A DNA stretch of 64,000 nt from Bimuria novae-zelandiae CBS 107.79 (Eukaryota; Ascomycota; Dothideomycetes; Pleosporales; Didymosphaeriaceae). Location: the NCBI GenBank assembly GCA_010015655.1, contig ML976670.1, forward strand, positions 445,371 through 509,370, in the 5' to 3' direction. The notes under the pieces are model-generated. The model searched no databases. It worked only from the letters and a program-made list of their open reading frames with translations, and had not been told where the DNA came from. Below are positions 24,029-33,984 of the stretch, piece by piece. Numbering within the stretch: the stretch's first letter is position 1; every line of letters begins with the position of its first letter. Made by a program: the position numbers and the translations under genes.

Positions 24029-25112
24029 TTATTACTAGAAGTCTATAAGTTAAAGGCTAGGTGAATCTTCGTAATAGCTTAGTCTAGGTAGGCAGTTACT
24101 ATATCCTTTAAACGTGCGTACTCCACGGAGATCCTACGCCTTATTATATTGCGAGATGGGATTGCGCGAGGCATCTTTGTAGCTAAATTAAGATACTAAA
24201 ACACCTTACGGAGCTCCTTAGCATCTAGCTTAATAAAGGGGATCCTGCTTATAATAATCTATTTAACTAAAAGTCGATAGAACTTATTAACGTTAAAGGA
24301 AGACGCTATAGTATTAATAGTAACTAAACTTTTTAGAGAAGATATATTAAGCGCGAACTAATCTATCTTATCCTGCCCTATAAGGGGCTAACGATTTAGA
24401 TTAAAGATCTTATATTTTTTAAGATAGTTAGTAACTAACCTATACCCCTTTCTTACATTAAGGATCTTCGCCTTGAAGCAGTTAATATAGCATAGTTTAC
24501 ATAAGAAAAACTAAGTAAATATCTTCTTATTCGTGCTTTTAAGTAGGACGCTATACTTCTAGATCTATAAATTAAGCCTTCCTTTAGGATTGTATACCTT
24601 AGTGTAAGTGTTAAACGCCTAGTTATTAGTAAGGTTAACCTAGGAGTAATTAAAGCTTAATATCTTAATCTCGCGGCGTCTTGTAGCATGTATAAAGTCT
24701 CTAGCTAATGCTAATTAAATTAGGGTAGTATATTACAAAGTTAATTCTAATGCCTCTAATTAAGAATTAAGCTAATTATTAACACTAGTATCTATAGTAA
24801 CGGGGTCAGTAATAAAGCCACAAACATTATTAATAGACATACTAAGTAATTATAAGTTTATACTATACGTACTGCTACTCTGCTGGCCACTTTAAGTTAA
24901 TAGAATCAGCGCTGCCAACGAATCGAACAGGATCCGAACAAGGTGCTTGTTCGTTCGTTCGGCCCACATACAAATGTTCGTTCGTTCGAGACGACTCGAA
25001 CAGGAGCATCTTCGAACAGTCTAACGAACGTTCGGCCGAACGTTCGTATAAAACTTTCCTAATTAGGAAGCAGGTTGGTGTTGTGGTTAAGAAACTAGCT
25101 ATTGTCCACTAG

Positions 25113-25270
25113 CTAGATGTTTTGGCCGGCATCCTTCTTGACGACGTGTTTTGACAACGCCGTGAGGTGACTCGATACGGCGTCTCTCGTGAGCCAGTTC
25201 TTCTGCAGTTGTAGAGCTTCGACGACGGCTGGCGATAATGAATTGCGATCGCACGTGATTGTTCTCCTAG
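25113..25270 (-). CDS. Probable C-terminal end of the hAT element 2 transposase; upstream part in the gap
   Basis: The minus-strand frame ending at 25113 reads DRNSLSPAVVEALQLQKNWL and ends HVVKKDAGQNI. I read this as the tail of a hAT dimerisation domain. The upstream part is hidden by the N run, so length and integrity are unknown. Other minus-strand frames here are weaker. Confidence 0.45.
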
Positions 25271-26160
25271 NNNNNNNNNNNNNNNNNNNNNNNNNNNNNN
25301 NNNNNNNNNNNNNNNNNNNNNNNNNNNNNNNNNNNNNNNNNNNNNNNNNNNNNNNNNNNNNNNNNNNNNNNNNNNNNNNNNNNNNNNNNNNNNNNNNNNN
25401 NNNNNNNNNNNNNNNNNNNNNNNNNNNNNNNNNNNNNNNNNNNNNNNNNNNNNNNNNNNNNNNNNNNNNNNNNNNNNNNNNNNNNNNNNNNNNNNNNNNN
25501 NNNNNNNNNNNNNNNNNNNNNNNNNNNNNNNNNNNNNNNNNNNNNNNNNNNNNNNNNNNNNNNNNNNNNNNNNNNNNNNNNNNNNNNNNNNNNNNNNNNN
25601 NNNNNNNNNNNNNNNNNNNNNNNNNNNNNNNNNNNNNNNNNNNNNNNNNNNNNNNNNNNNNNNNNNNNNNNNNNNNNNNNNNNNNNNNNNNNNNNNNNNN
25701 NNNNNNNNNNNNNNNNNNNNNNNNNNNNNNNNNNNNNNNNNNNNNNNNNNNNNNNNNNNNNNNNNNNNNNNNNNNNNNNNNNNNNNNNNNNNNNNNNNNN
25801 NNNNNNNNNNNNNNNNNNNNNNNNNNNNNNNNNNNNNNNNNNNNNNNNNNNNNNNNNNNNNNNNNNNNNNNNNNNNNNNNNNNNNNNNNNNNNNNNNNNN
25901 NNNNNNNNNNNNNNNNNNNNNNNNNNNNNNNNNNNNNNNNNNNNNNNNNNNNNNNNNNNNNNNNNNNNNNNNNNNNNNNNNNNNNNNNNNNNNNNNNNNN
26001 NNNNNNNNNNNNNNNNNNNNNNNNNNNNNNNNNNNNNNNNNNNNNNNNNNNNNNNNNNNNNNNNNNNNNNNNNNNNNNNNNNNNNNNNNNNNNNNNNNNN
26101 NNNNNNNNNNNNNNNNNNNNNNNNNNNNNNNNNNNNNNNNNNNNNNNNNNNNNNNNNNNN
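25271..26160. other. Assembly gap (890 N)
   Basis: A run of N entirely inside hAT element 2. Open frames crossing it are artefacts. Confidence 0.99.
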
Positions 26161-27130
26161 AAATTGATCCATGACAAGATACGCTCACGGCTGACGATGG
26201 GAAACAGTGGGAGGCACGTTGACGAGAAAACTCAGAGTTTTCTTCTCCTACAAGGACAACGTTGCACAAGGCAATATACGACAACGCCACGCGTAGCACA
26301 AGGCCAGCAGAACAAGGTAATACTCCACCAATTATAACAGAATCCCCATACTAAATCAATTAAACGTAGTCCCGAACAACCGAACAACCGAACGTTTGGC
26401 TCTAATAATGCGTTCGTTCGAAGCTCTGTTCGACTCACCATGCCTGTTCGTTCGTTCGATCCAAAACACCAGAAAACGCCGTTCGGATCGATTGTTCGGA
26501 TCGAACGTTCTGTTCGTTGGCAGCGCTGAATAGAATGGATAGTTATAGGGAGCCCTATAAGTCTAGCACTAACGCCACTTCTGGCGCCCGGACACGCTTA
26601 TAGGTTTACGATAACGCAGAATTTAACTTAATTTATTATTTTACCCCTTTAATAGGCATCTTAATAGCCTCTAAAGCTTCTATAATTATTAGCGTAGGTA
26701 AGGAGACACTAGGTAGCTCTAGAGAGGTCCTTGTGCGTTAGTGCCGTAGGCGCTCGCTATCTAACTAAAGGCGCATTTTAATAGATAATTAGATAACTAG
26801 TAAAGATAAGTCGCGGGATTTAATAAAATACTAAATAAAAGTAGCTTTGACTGTTTTAGAGCTATTAAACAGGTGTTGTGGAAGTTTCGTTAAACTAGGT
26901 AAGGTTAAGTTTAAATATTGCGATTTTTTGGGTCGCTTGCCTTAATAAGCCACAGGAAAACTATTAGACGATAAAACTACTAATTTAATACCTTAATTAG
27001 GTCTAGACGACGCCTAATTAGGTATAGAACAATCTACGTGGATGGATTGGATTTCCATGGGCTGTTTGGATTGGATGGATATGGATGGATTCGTTAATCC
27101 AATCCATCCATGGACATCACTGACGTTATC

Positions 27131-28117
27131 TAGATAAAATAGCTCTTAAATTTAACTTTAATAGAATATCTTTACTCTTAAAAAAATATAGAGATCTAAA
27201 GGCTATAGAATATATAAAAAATAAAAAGATATAAATAGAAACTAAACTATACTCTATTTATAGAGCTATAAGAATTCTAGGTTAATATAGCTATTATAGC
27301 TATCTAGGATTAATATCCTCTAGCAATTACGTAATAGAGCTATATTAAGTAAAAACACGCGACGTAGCTATTTAACCCTTATAGTATTTAATATCTAGCT
27401 ATTCTATAAGATTATATAAAGCTAGTCTAAAACTTTTATAAGAAACTAAGTAGTTTATAGGTTCTAGCCCTTAAATATTACTACGTAGCATAGTTTCTTC
27501 CTTATAGCTAACACGCACTTAATTATTAATACCTACTTATAATTTTTTAAAGACTAATAGTAAGCCTTCTTCTTCTAACTACTTACGAGTACTCTAGTGT
27601 TTGCACATACGCCTAGAGCCTTCCTAGTCTTATCCATATTCCACGTATCCTCAGCCTGTATACCTAGCTCTACGGGAAGCCTCTCGTAGAGCTGAAGGAA
27701 CGCGCGTATCTGCTCTTATGTTGCTCCCTCAGCCCGTGCAGCCTCTATCATTCTTCCTACAATAGATGCAACGCGTGGGTTACGCTTAAGAAAGCAGGAT
27801 AGCTAATGCTTGCCTACAAAATTATTATCCCTATTTATTCTTAAGATTTAATTTATTTTTTCTCGCGTATAAGTGTGTAAGGGAGGAAAAGCGCGTGCGT
27901 CTTCTTTAAGTATCTATTATATAATAAACTCCTCTTATTATGGAGTTAATCGCTACTAGTATACGTAGCTATTTTAGCTACTCTGTACGCCTTGTAAACG
28001 CGTTAAGAGTATATATTATAGGATATTATACGCCTTCGCAGTAGCCTGTTAACTAGGATAAACACTAGTAATAAGATTATAGATAGCTGCTTGTATGACT
28101 GCTTCACGATTATCCAT
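27131..28117 (-). pseudogene. Transposase of element A (N-terminal and middle part), RIP-degraded
   Basis: From the ATG at 28117 the minus strand reads MDNREAVIQAAIYNLITSV, a psq-type helix-turn-helix start. It continues through stops to a CENP-B-like segment (VASIVGRMIEAARAEG) and the first catalytic region (TWNMDKTRKALGVCANTRV). The third catalytic region (PLDLYIF) follows near 27170. Most stops are TAG or TAA where Q or W is expected, as RIP produces. After the hAT insertion the frame resumes near 10097 with a degenerate version of the usual pogo C-terminal motif (IYPLNIKQVI for a GLxPFNPxxVL-type block). It is non-functional as read. Confidence 0.75.
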
Positions 28118-28175
28118 TTTGGGTGGCTGGGTGTTGAGAAATCACGAGCGTTTGAGAGAGGTGTTGAGATCTGAT

Positions 28176-28219
28176 CGGTGATCAGCAACCCTGGGTGATC
28201 AGGATCCCGTCAGCTAGCT
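28176..28219 (-). repeat. Right terminal inverted repeat of element A
   Basis: Reverse complement of the left end with few differences. The iterons GGTGATCAG at 28177-28185 and GGGTGATCAG at 28193-28202 again have a 17-bp period. The terminus is followed by TA at 28220-28221. Confidence 0.85.
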
Positions 28220-28232
28220 TACGGTAGTCCCT

Positions 28233-30018
28233 CTACTTAGCAATAGTGTCAAAACCCTTTGGCGGACACACGAAAGTAAGAACCAGCGCCACAAACTCCA
28301 GCATGCGTACGAACGGGAGTAACATGACCACTCTTAAGATGTCCACAAGTATACGACCCATACTCAGTCCTGCGTGGTAATCCTATCGCCAAGGCGTCAG
28401 TGACGATATTTAGGGGAGGGACGGCGAGGAGAATTCAATCACCTGCAAACAAATAGCCAAGCTGTAAACAGTCAGCTGCAGACTGACGTCGAAAACGGCG
28501 AGGTCGAAGAGCAGCGGCGGCATGCCCGAATATGTGCCGGTGTAGATCCAAGCGGGCCAGCTAGATCGGTCAGTCATGCGCTCCGGGTTGAAGGGTAAGA
28601 GATCAAACTGACAAGATGAGCTCGAGTGGCTGCATGACCCATACGATGAAGGCTATGCGTAAGTGGAGTCGATTCAATGCCCACGTTCCTGCGTACCAGC
28701 GGCGGCGCTGGTAGAGGTAGTCTTTGACTGAGAAGGGGGATTGCTCTCGCGCGAAGCTGGGCAGCCATGCGCATTCGAAACCCAAGGAGCAAGCCTAGAT
28801 CAGTGACGTTTGTTAGTATGTGCACCCCTCAATGCATTCTGGGACTAAAAAGCACACACCTCTAATCCAAACCACATGTCTTCGACGAGAGAGTCTGTCT
28901 CCCAAGTGATTGAATTCTCCATGTGCCCATTCAGCAATGGGAAGAGACGTGGAACCCATCCAAAGCTTTGCCCGTGGTATTCAGCTGGAACTGAAAGTGT
29001 CCGAAGTCGTCGATCACTCGGATGAAATCCGCTGCCGTCAGGAGCCAGTTGTTCCAATACTGGTGTGCGTCATACATGATGATTCCTTGCGCAGCCATTT
29101 GCATTTCGCGATCGCGGCGCTCGATGAAGTCGATACAAGTTTGAGCGACGTGGCCATCAATTAGTGTCTCTTCGTCGAGGTGCAACACCCAGTCCTTCTT
29201 CGTAAGGCGCTGCTGTTGTCGGAAATACTCTAGAGCGCGGGCCTTATGGGTTGCTTTCTTCGGTGTGTAGGACGCTGGTAGAGCGGTAATCGAAACGTTT
29301 TGCTTTTGCAAGGCTCGGTAGCTATCTGAGTAATGCTCTTCGATCAGCAGATGTACTTTGATGCGGTCGTCCATGTCGATGACAGGCTTAATGCTCGCCA
29401 TGGCCCTTTCAATGGCCTGCTTGGTGTCAATACGAAATGCCTCCAGTGCTTTAATGGATAGATGAAGATGGTAACGTACCTGGATGTTGGATCCTCTGCT
29501 AACGACGCATATGAGCAGGCGATCCAAATCGAAATTCTTGGTGCCCCCAGCCCATCGATTTGGTCGGGCTGGCACCATTGCCATCAAACTTATGCCGATG
29601 ATAGTGAACTGGCTCAGAATGAAGAGAACTTTATGTGTTATTTTTGTGGATTAGTAGTTGAATGAGGTACCAACCGAAAGAGACCATAGACGAAACACCC
29701 CAGTATTGCGTACTCCAGTATTGTGCTTGGGCGCTCACCAAACTGTTGCGCAGGTAGGCATTCAACGTCGGCGCCACTAGCACTATGCCACTTTAGACAC
29801 TAGGGGAGTTTTAAAGGCATCTGAAAAGAATAAACGTGCGACTTACAAACGTGTATCAATGCCCAGAGAAGTGGCATAAGTACAAAGTTGTGCTTCAATA
29901 CTCGAAATATTTTCGAAACTCGATCCGCTGGAATGCTTACGGTTCCGGCTTCATTATCTCGGCCCGACGGATCTTTCGTTGCTTGCACAACGCGCCTTTG
30001 TTGTCTTTCGGCCGACAT
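28233..30018 (-). CDS. GT2 glycosyltransferase, multi-pass membrane protein, apparent 1-bp frameshift
   Basis: Resembles processive family 2 transferases of the beta-1,4-mannosyltransferase (egghead)-like/cellulose synthase-like group; the sugar is unknown. Proposed exons: 30018-29847, 29776-29699, 29628-28860, 28794-28613, 28560-28443 and 28382-28233, with introns of 52-70 nt. The 29698-29629 intron has a weak GTGTTT donor. N-terminal membrane spans lead to LLICVVSRGSN. The catalytic blocks are HLDEETLIDG, QYWNNWLLTAADFIRV, SLVEDMWFGL and QRRRWYAGTW (QxxRW). C-terminal spans end in PPKGFDTIAK. In exon 3 the frame breaks at GKALDGFH: one base appears lost between 28948 and 28949, and the downstream frame resumes with LNGHMENSITWET. 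Exon phases add up only if that base is restored. Either a mutation or a sequence error. Start 30129 is a possible in-frame alternative. Confidence 0.8.
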
Positions 30019-30129
30019 ATTGAAAGTTGAAAAGAAGCAGCTGTAAAGTAGAAACGAAGAAGCTGGTATATGCCCGCGGAAGGATGGAGGAGGGCGAAGG
30101 CGAAGAGGTGCGAGCTTACGTGTTGCCAT

Positions 30130-30770
30130 CTTCGCCGTAGGCGACGGTTCCGTCTCTCAACACCTTCCTCAATACCCACCTCAACACTACCTAGGTAAAC
30201 TTCTCGTCAAATCACATCATCACCAGCACGCCGCTGCCTCGATTAAGCCATATTGATACTATCAGCTATCCCTCCAGTTCCCAGCGGTCGCTTTGCTTCA
30301 GGATGTCAATAGGGGCTTACCAGCCAGCCTTCTCAACGACGAAGCCCAATAGTACTTGCGATAGATGGTTGATTTGGCGGCGCCTTGTAGCTCATTTAGC
30401 TCGGAGGACTTAGTTCCCGAGCTATCCTGCAACTGCTCCCAACGTCGGACTCCAAAGGTCCAAGTGGGCTCTCCCAAGCATGAAATATGGGTTCAAAACT
30501 ATAGCTTCATGAACAGTTATTCTCGCTTCCCTCCTCCCCATTGCTGGAATGTTTTTGTATTACCTTCTGCATGTGTGATACAAGATCGAACAGACACGTA
30601 GATTGATCTTAGGTATGAAAAAGAAAAGCCGTCAGTATTATCACAGCAATTGATGGTCCTGAGCGAGGGAACTGAATATCGTTCTCTTCTTGTTCCTATG
30701 GAAAATATTCGTTGCACCAAGGTGTGTATCTCTACCTAGAAGGGCTTGTCGAGAGAACTTTAAATGTTCG
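30130..30770. other. Intergenic stretch without recognised gene
   Basis: Promoter side of the GT2 gene, then GC-balanced sequence with only short unsupported frames. Some of it may be further decayed GMC oxidoreductase sequence, but I cannot show this. Confidence 0.4.
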
Positions 30771-31358
30771 TTCAAGTTTGCGTACGGATACAGTCGAGAG
30801 GGTACGCCACGCTCAGATCGGCGCCGGTGTTCGATGCTCCTGTGTTAATCCAAATGATCTATCTCATCCCGCCGATGTAGCACTCCTTGTTAGGCGTTCA
30901 GGCGCGCCCGCGATATTGTAAACGCGACATGCGTCCCATCACCACCGGTGAGGACGCGTACCCAGGGCCTGAAGTACGTACCGAAACAGCGGTATTGGAT
31001 GCGACCAATTATATGGTTGCCCCGGTGTGGCACGCAGCGGCTACGTGCAAGATGGGTGATCTGGAGACACGACATGCCTGTGATGGACAGATTACTAGAG
31101 GTGCGGATGTTGAATCACTTAGCGTGTGTTGTTCAGCGTACTCAGCGTGCTTTTTCTGGTTGCCTAACCAGCGGGTACCCACAGGGTCCCAACAACAACT
31201 CTGAGGTGGACAGTAAGGGGAGAGTGAAAGGCGTCTGTGGATTGCTGACCGTAGACGCAAGATCTATGCGTTTTACCACCGGGGCATTCTATTGCAACGA
31301 TTCATAGGTTGGCGGAAAAGACTGCTGAGGATATTGTAGAGGGAGGTAGCGGTGCGCG
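30771..31358 (+). pseudogene. GMC oxidoreductase relic (C-terminal part)
   Basis: GMC enzymes are FAD-dependent alcohol/sugar oxidases and dehydrogenases. In different forward frames I see fragments in the right order: NPNDLSHPADVALLV near 30850; VWHAAATCKMGD near 31030 (the active-site His region, usually WHxxGTCKMG); SEVDSKGRVKGVCGLLTVDA near 31200; and HRLAEKTAEDIVEGG near 31320, the usual C-terminal helix. Frameshifts separate them. About 130 bp lie between the WH block and the VDSKGRV block, where the family has only about ten residues. The N-terminal FAD-binding part is absent. Non-functional. Confidence 0.75.
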
Positions 31359-32047
31359 TTGAGAAATCGATGCACATATCTTGTGTCGACATCTGGAGCA
31401 CTTATGAAGCGACGAGGACCTCGGGATGATCCATCTCACGTGTGTCTGCGAGGGAAATACTTTCACCACCATGTCTCGCGACGTTGGCATCTCGATTTGA
31501 AAGGCAGTCTCGATACGCACCCTACTATGCTCGCACTGTGCAACTAGTTATGGTACTCCCGCATCCATCTCGAACAGTCGCAACCGCCCACTCCAGCCCG
31601 ACTGTCTTGGATTATTGGACCCCAAACTGTGTCGATGCCACAGGCTAGTACCCGTTCGTTGTACACATCTGATTGCTCTACCTAAATTGGCCCTTCGTAA
31701 TGTCTACCTTGGCACCGCCCATTGTTTCGCATTCTTCGTATCGGAGGCTGGACCGGTCAACACACGCTAACAAAGTCGTGTCGCTGTCAATACAGTTTAC
31801 GAGTGGCTTATAATTCGCACATTTAATGGCTGCAAGGTACCCGTAGTATGTTTTGCCTTGCGCGCCCGTATGCGGAAATTTAGAACTGGGAATGCGGAGG
31901 TAAAGTGTGCGGCGGTGCACATCGACAGGCAGATATACTTGCCTCAAACTCTTTAAAAGAAGGAAGATACGCCCTATATCTGATGTTAGAATTTTCTGAG
32001 TTGCATAATCAATCACACTCGCTTTTGACCCAGACAAACTCGCAACC
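31359..32047. other. Intergenic stretch; promoter of the GPI-type protein
   Basis: No supported gene. The minus-strand frame over 31678-32256 is antisense to the next gene and its poly-C tract. Confidence 0.5.
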
Positions 32048-32211
32048 ATGGTCCACTCGTTCTTGACTGCATCATGCGCGCTGCTCCTCAGCGCGCTTTG
32101 GACTACAGTATCTGCTGAGACGCCAGCCGCCGTTGGAAAACGAGAGCTTCTCTCCTCTCGCCAATCCGAATGTTCAAACCCTTCCTGGATCCCAGCATGT
32201 CCAGGTGCGTC

Positions 32212-32256
<45 letters not shown>

Positions 32257-32905
32257 ATATATGTATGTCTAACTCCCCTCACCAGGCCTCTTCGCCTGCA
32301 TTCCTCCTGGCGGCATCTGCTGCTCCGACGGCATCAGCTATGCCATGCCCCCGGAAACCTGCCCTGACGGAACCGAACCCATCGCAACAGCCGTGACCGT
32401 CGGCATCCCAGTCGCACCTTCTACGACCCCGGCGCCTACCCCAACCCCCTCCACAGTGCTTGAGTACACTTGGTACACCTATACCATAACGTACTACTAT
32501 TATTACTACTTCTACACGTACATCGCACTCTCAGCCTCCTTGACATCCTCACAGAAGATGTTCTTCACCACCGTCTCGCTAACCGCGACCGATGATGGTG
32601 AGGCAAGCTCGCTGTACGCGTCCCTCAGCGCTACGATTGCGGCCGAGGTGACGGCGCAGACGGGTACGCCGACGCAGGGCGCGGTGCCGAGTGCGACGCA
32701 GACGCCTGTGGGGACGGCGGCGACGACATTATTGTATCCGACAGGCAATGTTACGGTGCCGAGAGTGAGTGCGCCGGTTCCACCCGAGTTTAGCGGCGCT
32801 GCTGTGAGCGTGTTCGGAGGGAAGGCGTCGTTGATCGGGTCCTGGTTCGTATGGGTGGTGGGAGCGGGTGCGCTGGTTCCGGGGGCATTAATGGTGTGGC
32901 TCTAG
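32048..32905 (+). CDS. Small cysteine-containing secreted protein, probable GPI anchor
   Basis: Exons 32048-32204 and 32286-32905 join in frame (CCAG|GTGCGT..CACCAG|GC). The product is about 258 residues. It has a clear signal peptide (MVHSFLTASCALLLSALWTTVSA), then a cysteine cluster (SECSNPSWIPACPGLFACIP, then GGICC and ETCPDG). A Thr/Pro/Ser-rich region and an unusual tyrosine run (TITYYYYYYFYTY) follow. A hydrophobic C-terminus ends GALVPGALMVWL. This is the layout of a fungal cell-surface protein attached by GPI. Function unknown. The intron contains a 30-C homopolymer and an AC repeat. Confidence 0.8.
32213..32258 (+). repeat. Poly-C(30) tract followed by (AC)n inside an intron
   Basis: Thirty consecutive C from 32213 to 32242, then alternating AC to about 32256. 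It lies within the intron at 32205-32285 of the GPI-type protein gene. Confidence 0.95.
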
Positions 32906-33044
32906 GGGTGTTGATGTAGAGTTGAGGGGGGTTAGGGATCGTGTAGGTGTAACGAGGGGGATGAAATCGGTATGGAGATGTGAATGAGAGCTGTTTGAGG
33001 CTATACCTTGTTAATAATAGCATAAAGAAAAGGATTAAAGGTAA

Positions 33045-33195
33045 AGTGTGAAGTTGAAAAGAGTGTTGAGGCAATCGTTGTTGATTGAGTAGCTACTCTA
33101 TGGTGCTATATACTGTGTGGATCACGCGCACGGGCCGCACGTACGCCGGTGGCCCAAGCTCTATACTAAACCATCACAAAAAGTAAAGGTGACGA
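33045..33195 (+). repeat. Dispersed repeat, truncated copy of the LTR-like element at 53474-53724
   Basis: About 130-150 bp match the reverse complement of 53585-53745. Shared marks include GTGTTGAGGCAATCGTTGTT, GAGTAGCTACTCTATGG, a TATA-like CTATATA and TGTGTGGATCACG. The remaining left flank is the 3' side of the GPI-type gene. Confidence 0.7.
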
Positions 33196-33984
33196 ACTGC
33201 GCTCTTCGTTACCTAACCAATCTTTCAACTACATAGCCCGGTGCGGCACACATGGAGATGCGGCAGAGGCGCCCGACCTGTTAAACGAAATGGTCAGTGA
33301 GAGGTGGCAGCAGGACGATGTCGTCGTCCTCGTCGCTACCCAGGCACCATCCACATGCGACCGCTGCGATCACTCCAAACCCCATTACCCTCTCCACCCC
33401 TCTGCACAGACTAAGGCAAGACTCAACTTACTGTCACGACGGCTCCACGCTCGGATGGACAAATTCACCAACTTCTTCACCCACACCTCTCAACCGCGCA
33501 CAAAATCCTAATACAACCATTTCATTCGTACCGCCATTCTCTCATCCTTTATCCTTTTTCCTATATACAGTTCCACCCATCCCACTCTCCCCACGCACCC
33601 GCACAATCATGAACACACATCCGCGCAAACACAAACAGGGGTATAACCTCAAACATTAGATCCAATCAACAGACCCGCACGCGTCCACAGGACGTCATTA
33701 CACACCTCTTGCAAAACCACAAACAACCACAAAGAGAACAGAAGATAGAAAAGAAACAAGAGAACGAGCATGAGGAAAAGATTTTCGCTGCGCGACAGGG
33801 TGATGCGCCAATGCGATAAAACACTAATGCAAGCATGCATGCATGAGGAGACGTTTCGCCATCGTATGGTACACTACGCGCACAAGGACCGAACACAGGA
33901 TCTTGAAGAATGAAGAAAAGTAGAAGAGAAGGAAGGCGTTCCGAGGAACAAATAGGTGGGTAAATCTACCCATTAGGATCGGGG
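33196..33984. other. Intergenic stretch without recognised gene
   Basis: Mostly C-rich or AC-rich sequence. Two overlapping frames at 33290-33659 are low-complexity without family likeness. The right part is probably the 3' untranslated region of the EGF-motif gene. Confidence 0.45.

Larger units (their letters stand above)
24907..26528 (-). mobile_element. hAT element 2, young insertion with an assembly gap inside
   Basis: The termini begin CAGCGCTGCCAACGAA at both ends (24907 inward, and inverted to 26528). They are flanked by identical 8-bp AATAGAAT (24899-24906 and 26529-26536), a hAT-type duplication. Both subterminal regions are rich in GTTCG/TTCG units in both orientations, like the subterminal binding repeats of hAT elements. 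Unlike the hAT element 1 DNA around it, its sequence is GC-balanced and not RIP-like. The centre is an 890-base run of N. Confidence 0.85.
10106..27122 (-). mobile_element. hAT element 1, carrying nested Copia, Gypsy and hAT insertions
   Basis: The termini CAGTGATGTTCACGG (10106) and CCATGGACATCACTG (ending 27122) are inverted repeats. They are flanked by identical 8-bp ACGTTATC (10098-10105 and 27123-27130). CAGTG-type ends with an 8-bp duplication define hAT transposons. Subterminal regions repeat GGATGGATTGG-like motifs. Without nested insertions the element would be about 3.4 kb, a normal hAT length. Its transposase is read on the minus strand and is RIP-degraded. Confidence 0.9.
1303..28219 (-). 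mobile_element. Element A: pogo/Fot1-type DNA transposon, disrupted by nested insertions
   Basis: The two ends are inverted copies of each other. The left end begins AGCTAGCTGAC at 1303 and the right end finishes GTCAGCTAGCT at 28219. Both are flanked by TA (1301-1302 and 28220-28221), the target duplication of the Tc1/mariner-pogo superfamily. Between them lie other elements with their own duplications. The element's own transposase reads on the minus strand from 28117 and resumes at 9781-10097 after the hAT insertion. It is heavily degraded by TAG/TAA stops. The original element was probably only a few kb. The exact boundary between A and an LTR-like fragment in the left arm (1350-2328) is not resolved. 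Confidence 0.8.

Noticed and set aside
25060..25110. Possible tRNA-like sequence before the gap
   Set aside because: No acceptor/T-arm pairing could be made; no tRNA found elsewhere by eye either.
25109..26337. Long open frames across the N run (300-396 codons)
   Set aside because: Most of each frame is undetermined sequence; only the flanks can be read.
31678..32256. Minus-strand frame beginning MCVCVGGGGGGGG
   Set aside because: It is the reverse of the poly-C/AC tract and antisense to the GPI-type gene.
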